Shown: positions 13,378 through 20,196 of the stretch, one piece after another
Position numbering within the stretch: position 1 is the stretch's first letter
Layout: each line of letters starts with the position of its first letter
NCBI GenBank assembly: GCA_017472105.1
Contig: JAFUQY010000045.1
Span: forward strand, 1-20,948
Length of the DNA: 20,948 bases
Direction of reading: 5' to 3'
Source of the DNA: Clostridia bacterium
GTDB lineage: Bacteria; Bacillota_A; Clostridia; Oscillospirales; CAG-272
The notes under the pieces: model-generated
The model's database searches: none
What the model saw: the letters and a program-made list of their open reading frames with translations, nothing else
Told to the model about the DNA's origin: nothing
Made by a program: the position numbers and the translations under genes

Positions 13378-14706
13378 ATGGATCAGAAAAAGAATTCCAG
13401 GTTCTCCGGCAGATGGGGCTTCATCCTCTCCGCCGTGGGATCTGCGGTCGGAATGGCGAATGTCTGGGGATTCCCGGCGAAAATGGGTGCAAACGGCGGA
13501 GCTGCGTTCCTCGTTGCCTACCTGTTCTTCATCGCACTTTTCAGCGTTGTCGGTCTTTCCGCCGAATATGCAGTCGGACGCCGCGCCCGCACAGGTACCC
13601 TCGGTTCCTACCGGAATGCATGGGCGACACGCGGTGAAAAAATGGGAACGGCAGGCGGCATTCTCGGATGGCTCCCGCTGGCAGGTTCTCTCTGCATCGC
13701 GCTCGGTTATGCCTGCATCATCGCGTACGTTCTCAAGGCATTCTGGAGCTCGATCACGGGTGAGGTCATGCATGTTGACACCGGCGCATGGTTCGAAGGC
13801 TTCTCGTCCACACCGTATTCCGTCGTCGGATTCCACATCATCGTGGTTCTCGTCACCATCGCAACGCTCCTGCTCGGTGCAAAGTCCATCGAAAAGTCCA
13901 ACAAGATCATGATGCCCGTGTTCTTCATCATTTTCGTGGTGCTTGCAGTCCGCGTTGCCTTCCTTCCCGGTGCGATTGAGGGCTACAAGTTCATGTTCAC
14001 ACCCGACTGGTCGAAGCTCGCGGATCCCATGGTCTGGATTTGGGCGATGGGACAGGCGTTCTTCTCGCTCTCCGTCACCGGCAGCGGCATGATCGTCTAC
14101 GGCGCGTACCTCGATGACGGGGAAGACGTCGTTCACGTGGCAACCCGTACCGCAGTTTTCGATACCATCGCCGCACTGGTTGCCGCATGTGTCATCATTC
14201 CCGCATGCTTCGCGTACGGACTTGATGTGGGCGCCGGACCGTCCCTCCTGTTCGTAACGCTCCCGAGAATTTTGCAGGACATCCCGTTCGGTCAGGTGTT
14301 CGCCGTCATCCTCTACGTCGCCATGATTTTCGCGGGCGTCAGCTCCCTGCAAAACATGTTCGAAGCGGTCGGCGAATCCCTTCAGAACAAGTTCCCGAAG
14401 CTCAGCCGCGCGGCAGTTCTCGTCATTCTCTGCGTGCTCTGTCTCGGCATCGGCGTGAACATGGAACCCATCGCGAAGTGGGGCCCGTGGATGGACATCG
14501 TTTCCATTTACATCATCCCGATCGGCGCGACCCTCGGTGCTCTCTCCTGGTTCTGGATCATGAAGCGCGATGACCTCATGGTGGAAATCAACAAGGGCAC
14601 AACCAAGCCCCACGGCAAGCTCTGGTATTACGCCGGCCGGTATCTCTACGTAGGCTGCGCGCTCATCCTCTGCTGCGTCGCACTGTGCATGCAGATTGCG
14701 TTCTGA
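13378..14706 (+). CDS. Sodium:neurotransmitter symporter (SNF/NSS) family transporter
   Basis: 442 residues, the usual size of bacterial NSS transporters, with about 11-12 hydrophobic segments. The TM1 signature GSAVGMANVWGFP followed by NGGAAFLVAYLFF identifies the family; these proteins import amino acids or related compounds with Na+ through a LeuT fold. TM6 is visible as MGQAFFSLSVTGSGMIVYGA. The TM1 arginine of the common WRFP gate motif is Gly here. The start is ATG 13378, with GAGGAG (13365-13370) 7 nt upstream; an in-frame TTG at 13363 lies on top of this ribosome binding site and is not credible. The gene stands alone between its own promoter and terminator. Substrate unknown. Confidence 0.92.
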   Translation: MDQKKNSRFSGRWGFILSAVGSAVGMANVWGFPAKMGANGGAAFLVAYLFFIALFSVVGLSAEYAVGRRARTGTLGSYRNAWATRGEKMGTAGGILGWLPLAGSLCIALGYACIIAYVLKAFWSSITGEVMHVDTGAWFEGFSSTPYSVVGFHIIVVLVTIATLLLGAKSIEKSNKIMMPVFFIIFVVLAVRVAFLPGAIEGYKFMFTPDWSKLADPMVWIWAMGQAFFSLSVTGSGMIVYGAYLDDGEDVVHVATRTAVFDTIAALVAACVIIPACFAYGLDVGAGPSLLFVTLPRILQDIPFGQVFAVILYVAMIFAGVSSLQNMFEAVGESLQNKFPKLSRAAVLVILCVLCLGIGVNMEPIAKWGPWMDIVSIYIIPIGATLGALSWFWIMKRDDLMVEINKGTTKPHGKLWYYAGRYLYVGCALILCCVALCMQIAF

Positions 14707-14717
14707 TTTTTAAAACC

Positions 14718-14763
14718 AAATCCCCGATGTGTATCGGTTCGCCGGTATTCACGGGGATTTTCT
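14718..14763 (+). terminator. Intrinsic terminator of the transporter gene
   Basis: AAATCCCCG (14718-14726) pairs with CGGGGATTT (14752-14760). An inner TATCGG-TTCG-CCGGTA hairpin with a UUCG loop caps the structure. A short T-run follows. Confidence 0.88.
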
Positions 14764-14778
14764 GATTTCATGCCGCGA

Positions 14779-14807
14779 TTGACAAAAGAAATATCATATG
14801 GTATAAT
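14779..14807 (+). promoter_or_regulatory. Sigma-A promoter of the AAA ATPase gene
   Basis: TTGACA (14779-14784), a 17-bp spacer and TATAAT (14802-14807), preceded by TGG (extended -10). Both hexamers are perfect consensus. Confidence 0.9.
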
Positions 14808-14838
14808 TTTATACACATTGGAATGGAGGTGACACCGC

Positions 14839-15909
14839 ATGCTCAAGATGAAAGTGACGCATAACACGCTCGGAACGGGAATTGTCACGGAGAAGAACGG
14901 AAAATACATCACTGTGAAATTCACGGAAAAATCAGCCGTATTTGTATATCCCGATGCGTTCGGAGAACATATCAGAGCGGTTGATCCGGTTTTGCAGGCG
15001 AATATTCTCAACGAACTTGCGCTGCTGAGATCCGCGGATGAGGAACGGCAGAAGCAGGAAAAGATGCTGAAAAAAGCAGAAGAAGACCGCATCCGAACCG
15101 AAAAAATGAACGTCCTGCTCGACGAACTGAACGCGCTTGTGGGACTGGAGCAGGTCAAGAACGACGTGCGGAGCCTGCTGAACTTTATCAGAATCTGTCA
15201 GCTTCGGACGGAGCGCGGCATGAAGGTTCCGACGATTTCCTATCACCTCGTATTCACCGGAAATCCCGGAACCGGCAAAACCACCGTCGCGCGGATTGTG
15301 GCGGAGCTGTATCACCTGATGGGCATTCTTCCCACGGGACAGCTCGTCGAGATTGACCGGAGCGGACTTGTCGCGGGATACCTCGGACAGACGGCGATCA
15401 AAACGCAGAAGGTGATACAGGAAGCACTCGGCGGCGTTCTGTTCATCGACGAAGCCTATTCACTGGCGAATGACAGGAACGACAGCTACGGCAAGGAGGC
15501 AATTGAGACAATTCTCAAAGCCATGGAAGATCACCGGGATGAGCTGGTCGTTATCGTCGCCGGTTATGACGGGCTGATGCACAGATTCATCGACTCCAAT
15601 CCCGGTCTGCGCTCACGGTTCAGCAAGTATTTCCATTTCCCGGACTACACAAGCGATGAACTGCTTCGGATATTTGAGAAGTTCTGCGAAAACAACGGCT
15701 ATGTCCCGGATACGAATGCCGCTGAGATACTGAAAGAAAAGCTCGACGGAATGCTGGAAAACCGTGATGAGCATTTCGGAAACGCAAGAGCGGTGCGCAA
15801 TCTGTTCGAAGCCGCCATCGGATATCAGGCTGACCGTCTCGCCGGAGAAGAGGAGATCACCGATCGGGCATTGACCGAACTGACTGCCGCGGATATCCGT
15901 CACTGTTAA
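14839..15909 (+). CDS. CbbX/SpoVK-like AAA+ ATPase with Tudor-like N-terminal domain
   Basis: 356 residues. Residues 6-48 (VTHNTLGTGIV, ITVKF, VYPDAF) resemble the small Tudor/SH3-like module at the end of PcrA/UvrD helicases. Residues 60-98 are charged and probably coiled coil. The AAA core follows: Walker A GNPGTGKTT (141-149), pore-loop region GYLGQTAIKT (180-189), Walker B LFIDEA (D204, E205) and arginine finger GLRSRF (R258/R260). The AAA part matches the CbxX/CfqX family, which includes the sporulation ATPase SpoVK and the Rubisco activase CbbX. Those remodel hexameric targets; the target here is unknown. GGAGGTG (14825-14831) lies 7 nt before the ATG. It has its own promoter and terminator. 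Confidence 0.9.
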   Translation: MLKMKVTHNTLGTGIVTEKNGKYITVKFTEKSAVFVYPDAFGEHIRAVDPVLQANILNELALLRSADEERQKQEKMLKKAEEDRIRTEKMNVLLDELNALVGLEQVKNDVRSLLNFIRICQLRTERGMKVPTISYHLVFTGNPGTGKTTVARIVAELYHLMGILPTGQLVEIDRSGLVAGYLGQTAIKTQKVIQEALGGVLFIDEAYSLANDRNDSYGKEAIETILKAMEDHRDELVVIVAGYDGLMHRFIDSNPGLRSRFSKYFHFPDYTSDELLRIFEKFCENNGYVPDTNAAEILKEKLDGMLENRDEHFGNARAVRNLFEAAIGYQADRLAGEEEITDRALTELTAADIRHC

Positions 15910-15915
15910 AACCTC

Positions 15916-15961
15916 AAAAATGGCAGCTTCGTCCCCGCCGGGATTGAACTGTCATTTTTTT
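15916..15961 (+). terminator. Intrinsic terminator of the AAA ATPase gene
   Basis: AAATGGCAG (15918-15926) pairs with CTGTCATTT (15949-15957, one G-U pair), followed by further T. CCCCG/CGGGG-like pairing is possible in the loop. Confidence 0.8.
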
Positions 15962-15972
15962 CGTTCCCGGAC

Positions 15973-16001
15973 TTGCCCGCGCCGCGGATGTGTGCTATAA
16001 T
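15973..16001 (+). promoter_or_regulatory. Sigma-A promoter of the patatin-like gene
   Basis: TTGCCC (15973-15978), a 17-bp spacer and TATAAT (15996-16001) preceded by TGC (extended -10). The weak -35 is offset by the extended -10. Confidence 0.8.
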
Positions 16002-16031
16002 ATTACAAAATCACATCCATCGGAGGAACAG

Positions 16032-16883
16032 ATGAAAACGGGACTTGTGCTGGAAGGCGGCGGAATGCGCGGGATTTACACCGCAGGCGTGCTGGATGTA
16101 TTCATGGAGATGGGATTCTCCTTCGACGGCGTCATCGGCGTGTCCGCGGGTGCCATTCACGGCTGCTCGTATCTCTCGAACCAGAAGGGCAGAAGCATCC
16201 GCTACTACAAAAAATACTGCAAAAATCCGCGTTTCATGAGCTTGCGGAGCTGGTTGAAGACCGGAAACGTCGTCGAAGCGGAATTCTGCTACCATGAGCT
16301 GCCCGACAAGCTCGACATCTACGACCACGATGCGTTCAGAAACTGCGGCACGCCGTTCTACACCGTATGCAGCAATGTCGAAACCGGGATGCCGGAGTAC
16401 ATGCGGGTTATGGACATGCGCGCACAGATCGACTGCCTGAGAGCGTCCGCGTCCCTGCCGTATTTCTCGCAGCTTGTCGAAATCAACGGGAAGAAGTACC
16501 TCGACGGCGGATGCACCGACAGCATTCCCGTGGACGCATTCCGGAACATGGGGTATGCGCGCAATGTCGTTGTCCTCACCCGCGACGCGTCGTACCGCAA
16601 AAAGCCCGAGATGCGCGCGCTGGCGGGACTGTTCTACAAAAAATACCCGGCATTTAAGGAAGCACTCCTCCGGCGGCACGAGGAATACAACAGAACCGTC
16701 GCGCACGTCGCGGAGCTGGAAAAATCCGGTGAGGTGTTCGTCATCCGCCCCGGAATCCCGCTTGAGATCGGACGGATGGAAAACGACCCCGGAATCATAC
16801 AGAAAACCTACGACATCGGCAGATCGGACGCACAGACCCACGCAGACGCACTCCGCCGGTGGATGGAGGAATCGAAAATTTAA
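16032..16883 (+). CDS. Patatin-like phospholipase family protein
   Basis: 283 residues. The oxyanion-hole motif GGGMRG (residues 9-14), the nucleophile elbow GVSAG (S38) and the second catalytic residue in LDGG (D158) make a complete Ser-Asp dyad of the patatin fold, as in the YjjU-like bacterial group. It probably hydrolyses acyl chains from phospholipids or similar lipids in the cytoplasm; there is no signal peptide. The start is ATG 16032 with GGAGG (16022-16026) 5 nt upstream. A frame-extended ATG at 15990 lies inside the promoter and cannot be used. No clear terminator follows, so it may be transcribed with the PHP gene 133 bp downstream. Confidence 0.92.
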   Translation: MKTGLVLEGGGMRGIYTAGVLDVFMEMGFSFDGVIGVSAGAIHGCSYLSNQKGRSIRYYKKYCKNPRFMSLRSWLKTGNVVEAEFCYHELPDKLDIYDHDAFRNCGTPFYTVCSNVETGMPEYMRVMDMRAQIDCLRASASLPYFSQLVEINGKKYLDGGCTDSIPVDAFRNMGYARNVVVLTRDASYRKKPEMRALAGLFYKKYPAFKEALLRRHEEYNRTVAHVAELEKSGEVFVIRPGIPLEIGRMENDPGIIQKTYDIGRSDAQTHADALRRWMEESKI

Positions 16884-17016
16884 AGAAAAGTATGCACGCA
16901 GACCGGAAAATCCGTAGGGGTCGACGTCCCGGGACAACAGCCGAATGCGGATTCTGTCTGCTGAAATAAAACCATCGGAATACTTCAACACATAACATAC
17001 ACAGAAGGAAAAAATC

Positions 17017-17730
17017 ATGCTTATCGACATGCACGCACACACCTCCGGGATCAGCACATGCTGCCGGATACCCGCGCCCGAGGTCATCAGAGCCGCACTT
17101 GACGCGGGACTGGACGGAATCGTTCTCACCAATCACTACCAGCGCTCCTACGTGAAGGACGGGGACGCCGCCGCTTTCGCAAAACGGTACACCGATGAAT
17201 ACGAATACACGAAGAAATGCGGGGACGAGCTTGGATGCCGCGTGATCTACGGGATGGAGGTCACCATGGAGAAGCACGGCGGCGCGCATATTCTCGTCTA
17301 CGGGCTTGATCCGGAATTCACCGTGGAAAATCCGACGCTCTACGACATGACCATGGAGGAGCTGTACACGCTGGTGAAATCCCGCGGCGGCATGCTCGTT
17401 CAGGCACATCCGTTCCGGCGCGGCAGGAATATGCTTCAGGATCTTGCGTACCTCGACGGCGTGGAAGCGAACAGCCATCCGCTCTACGACGCAACGCACG
17501 TCGAAAAGCTGACGAAAATCGCGCAGGAAGGCGACAAAATCCTCACCTCCGGCGGCGACTATCATGCGGATACCCCGAGACCTCACTGCGGTGCGTATCT
17601 CCCGGACGAGATCGCCGACACAAAACAGCTCTGCGCGTTCCTGATGAATACCGCCACGATCGATATCGAGTATCAGGAGCCCGGCGAATCCGTCAGTCAC
17701 CGCACGACTTATGTAAGAAATCCCGGCTGA
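17017..17730 (+). CDS. PHP-domain metal-dependent phosphoesterase-like protein
   Basis: 237 residues. The metal-binding motifs of the PHP fold are in order: HAH (H6, H8) in LIDMHAHTS, NH (N39, H40) in GIVLTNHY, E81 in YGMEVT, H131 in QAHPFR, and D181-H183 in SGGDYHAD. Family members cleave phosphoesters (histidinol phosphate, nucleotides or short oligonucleotides) with two or three metal ions. It is the stand-alone YciV/TrpH-like type without a polymerase; the substrate cannot be told. AAGGA (17005-17009) lies 7 nt before the ATG. I see no separate sigma-A promoter in 16884-17016. That gap holds a GTCCCGGGAC palindrome (16926-16935) and nothing else notable. Confidence 0.9.
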   Translation: MLIDMHAHTSGISTCCRIPAPEVIRAALDAGLDGIVLTNHYQRSYVKDGDAAAFAKRYTDEYEYTKKCGDELGCRVIYGMEVTMEKHGGAHILVYGLDPEFTVENPTLYDMTMEELYTLVKSRGGMLVQAHPFRRGRNMLQDLAYLDGVEANSHPLYDATHVEKLTKIAQEGDKILTSGGDYHADTPRPHCGAYLPDEIADTKQLCAFLMNTATIDIEYQEPGESVSHRTTYVRNPG

Positions 17731-17736
17731 AGTGAA

Positions 17737-17787
17737 TAAAATCCCCCGTATTCCGTAAAAATTCTGCGGAAATACGGGGATTTTTAT
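17737..17787 (+). terminator. Intrinsic terminator after the PHP gene
   Basis: A long stem pairs about 17738-17755 with 17766-17784 (core CCCCGTATT against AATACGGGG, with two single-base bulges) and runs into TTTTT. It ends the patatin-PHP unit. Confidence 0.88.
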
Positions 17788-17853
17788 GTTTTTCGGAAAA
17801 TTCCTCAAATATTGACAGAAATAACGCAACTTTTCGCGCAGTTCGCAGGAATT

Positions 17854-17897
17854 TAGTATTGATCCAAATAAATTTTATCCAAAAAGGAGCAATACTA
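17854..17897 (+). promoter_or_regulatory. 8-bp inverted repeat spanning the recombinase ribosome binding site and start
   Basis: TAGTATTG (17854-17861) is the exact reverse complement of CAATACTA (17890-17897). The second arm ends in the A of the start codon, and the Shine-Dalgarno AAGGAG (17884-17889) lies directly in front of it in the loop. In RNA the stem would clamp the start site; in DNA it could be a binding site for the recombinase. No convincing -35/-10 pair is seen upstream: a TTGACA at 17812-17817 has no -10 at a suitable distance. Confidence 0.5.
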
Positions 17898-18532
17898 TGG
17901 AAAACAAAACCTACGGCTACATCCGCGTATCGACACGGGATCAGAATGAAGAGAGACAGATCCGGGCAATGGAAGAGTTCGGCGTGGAGGCGAAAAACAT
18001 GATTACGGACAAGCAGTCCGGCAAGGATTTCCAGCGTCCGGGATATCGGAAACTGCTCCGCAGGCTCAGACCCGGTGACATTCTCGTCATCAAGAGCATT
18101 GACCGGCTCGGGCGGAATTACGACGAAATCCTTGAGCAGTGGCGGATTCTGACGAAGGAGAAGGACGTCGACATCGTGGTACTGGACATGCCCCTTCTCG
18201 ACACACGGCGCGGACGGGATCTCACAGGAACCCTCATCGCCGACATCGTCCTCCAGCTTCTCTCCTACGTCGCACAGACCGAGCGGGAGTTCATCCGGCA
18301 GCGTCAGATGGAGGGAATCGCGGCGGCAAAGGAAAAGGGCATCAGATTCGGACGCAAGCCCCAGCCGAAGCCCGACAACTACGAGGCGGTGAAGGCGGCG
18401 TGGATCGCGGGTCAGATTTCCGGACGGCACGCGGCTCAGAAGCTCGGCGTATCGCACACCTGTTTCCAGAAATGGATGAACGCAGAAGGACTCGTCTCGC
18501 CCCGTCAGCGCGGAAAGAAGGAGGAGGAATAA
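17897..18532 (+). CDS. Small serine recombinase (resolvase/invertase family)
   Basis: 211 residues, the size of Hin/Tn3-resolvase-type enzymes. The catalytic serine is S12 in GYIRVSTRDQN with R10. IDRLGR gives R70 and R73, and the E-helix segment QTEREFIRQRQMEGI follows. Residues about 160-197 form a Hin-type helix-turn-helix (AAWIAGQISGRHAAQKLGVS, CFQKWM). All key active-site residues are present, so it should be able to cut and rejoin DNA. AAGGAG lies 7 nt before the ATG. No transposon end, second recombinase gene or invertible cassette is evident next to it, so its partner site is unknown. It may act on its own upstream region or elsewhere in the genome. Confidence 0.92.
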   Translation: MENKTYGYIRVSTRDQNEERQIRAMEEFGVEAKNMITDKQSGKDFQRPGYRKLLRRLRPGDILVIKSIDRLGRNYDEILEQWRILTKEKDVDIVVLDMPLLDTRRGRDLTGTLIADIVLQLLSYVAQTEREFIRQRQMEGIAAAKEKGIRFGRKPQPKPDNYEAVKAAWIAGQISGRHAAQKLGVSHTCFQKWMNAEGLVSPRQRGKKEEE

Positions 18533-18561
18533 GAAGTCCCCGGCAAATTGCACGATTTTTC

Positions 18562-18590
18562 TTGACAAACCGCGGCGTGCTCTGTATAAT
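18562..18590 (+). promoter_or_regulatory. Sigma-A promoter of the glycosidase-sialidase operon
   Basis: TTGACA (18562-18567), a 17-bp spacer and TATAAT (18585-18590). Both hexamers are perfect consensus. The start of transcription would be about 18597. Confidence 0.88.
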
Positions 18591-18628
18591 GGAATTCATA
18601 AAACCATATCAGAAATGAAAGGAACAGT

Positions 18629-20179
18629 TTGGTAAATCTACATATGTTTGTCACTCTGCATACTCCGAAAATCACCGCTCCTGCCGAAAACAGCGTCGTT
18701 CTCACACCGGAAAACGGCGGGCTGAACGTGACCCTCATGCCGTCCGGCGTTCCCGTGAAGGATTTCAGCCTGACGTGGGAGTTTGACACCGCAGCCTACA
18801 CCACCGTCCTCAACGAAACGTGGGGCGTGGCACTGGGCAACCTCGGCTGGAAGAAACGCGAGGAAGTGAAGCGCTCCGAATGGTACTTCGTCCTCTCCGA
18901 CGGCGAAAAATCCGCATGCTTCGGCGTGAAGACCGGGTGCAATTCCTTCTGTCAGTGGCAGATTGAGGACGGCCGGATCACGCTGATTGTTGACGTAAAA
19001 AACGGCGGCGAAGGCATTGAGCTGACCGAACCGCTCGACTGCTGTACCGTTGTCTCCATGGAAAGCGAGAACGGCGAGAGCGTATATCGGACCTGCCGCC
19101 GCTTCTGCCGGATCATGTGCGACAAGCCGAATCTCCCGAAAACGCCCGTCTACGGCTTCAATACATGGTACTACACCTATGGAAACATCACCCGCGCATC
19201 GGTCATGAAGGACGCGGAGCTGTGCGGAATTCTCGGGTCCGGCGTTATAAAGGGTGCACCGAAGCCGTACATGGTCATTGACGACGGCTGGACATCCACG
19301 CGGATTCCCGATGAATTCAACGGCGGCCCCTTCTTCCCGAGCGACGACTTCGGCAACATGCGGATCGTGGCAGAGGACATCGCGGCAAAGGGCTGTACTC
19401 CCGGCATCTGGATCCGCGCGCTGTATGTGCGTGACGAGCTGTGCCCGGAGATTCCCGAATCCTGCTATTCCCAGAATCAGCAGTACGTCGCGGGCAAACC
19501 CGGCAAAATTCTCGACCCGACGACCGAGGGCGCGCAGGAATACATCCGGAACCTCGTTTCCGGTCTTGCGAATGCCGGCTACGGGCTCATCAAGCACGAC
19601 TTCACCTGTCCCGACTACATGGGCAACCGGTTCCTCTCGCCCGACCTGACCGTATCCGGTTGGAGACCGCACGATACCACCAAAACCAACGCGCAGATTC
19701 TCAAGGATCTGTACACCCTCGTGCAGAAATCCGCAGGAGATGCCGTCGTGATCGGATGCAACACCTACAACCACCTCGCCGCCGGAATCCACCAGATCCA
19801 GAGAAGCGGATGCGATACCAGCGGCAGAAGATGGAGCACGACCCGCGCGATGGGCGTCAACTGCCTGACCTACCGCCAGTGCCAGAACGGAACCTTCTTT
19901 GAAACCGACGCGGACTGCGCATGCTTCACCGAACACGTCCCGACGGATAAGAATCTTCTCTTTGCCGACGCGATTTCCCGGTGCAATTCCGCACTGTTCG
20001 TCTCCGCGGCGCCGGATATTCTCAAGCCGGACGACATCGACCGCCTGACGGAAATCTTCCGCCGCGCATCCATTGCGAAAAACGACGCCGAACCCGCCGA
20101 CTGGATGGAAAATCCCGTTCCCGCAAAGTTCCTGCATGAGGGATACACCGTCGAGTATGACTGGTCGGATCCGGAATAA
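18629..20179 (+). CDS. Clan GH-D glycoside hydrolase (alpha-galactosidase-like, GH36/GH27 type)
   Basis: 516 residues from a TTG start. A small beta-rich N-terminal part (about 1-160) precedes a TIM barrel: YGFNTWYYTYGN, then VIDDGW, then GIWIRALYV, then LDPTTEGAQEYI. Next is IKHDFTCPDY with the likely nucleophile D324, then IQRSGCDTSGRRW with the likely acid/base D396 in an R-x-x-x-D setting. These match alpha-galactosidase-type (clan GH-D) retaining enzymes; the exact sugar (galactose or N-acetylgalactosamine) is unknown. No signal peptide, so cytoplasmic. The TTG at 18629 has AAAGGA 5 nt upstream; ATG 18644 is 20 nt from it and has no closer ribosome binding site, giving a 511-residue alternative. 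It is the first gene of an operon with the sialidase. Confidence 0.82.
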   Translation: MVNLHMFVTLHTPKITAPAENSVVLTPENGGLNVTLMPSGVPVKDFSLTWEFDTAAYTTVLNETWGVALGNLGWKKREEVKRSEWYFVLSDGEKSACFGVKTGCNSFCQWQIEDGRITLIVDVKNGGEGIELTEPLDCCTVVSMESENGESVYRTCRRFCRIMCDKPNLPKTPVYGFNTWYYTYGNITRASVMKDAELCGILGSGVIKGAPKPYMVIDDGWTSTRIPDEFNGGPFFPSDDFGNMRIVAEDIAAKGCTPGIWIRALYVRDELCPEIPESCYSQNQQYVAGKPGKILDPTTEGAQEYIRNLVSGLANAGYGLIKHDFTCPDYMGNRFLSPDLTVSGWRPHDTTKTNAQILKDLYTLVQKSAGDAVVIGCNTYNHLAAGIHQIQRSGCDTSGRRWSTTRAMGVNCLTYRQCQNGTFFETDADCACFTEHVPTDKNLLFADAISRCNSALFVSAAPDILKPDDIDRLTEIFRRASIAKNDAEPADWMENPVPAKFLHEGYTVEYDWSDPE

Positions 20180-20196
20180 GAAAAACGAGGTGCATC

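Noticed and set aside
13351..14613. 420-residue minus-strand ORF over the transporter
   Set aside because: A His/Glu/Asp-rich shadow of the codon-biased NSS gene. It lacks a start signal, and the plus strand is unambiguous.
17897..18532. The serine recombinase as part of an intact transposon or integron
   Set aside because: No terminal inverted repeats, transposase or target duplication are visible around it. The palindrome at 11556-11878 is 6 kb away and shares no sequence with its flanks.
18638..20137. 499-residue minus-strand ORF over the GH-D glycosidase
   Set aside because: Antisense shadow. The plus strand shows ordered catalytic motifs of the clan.
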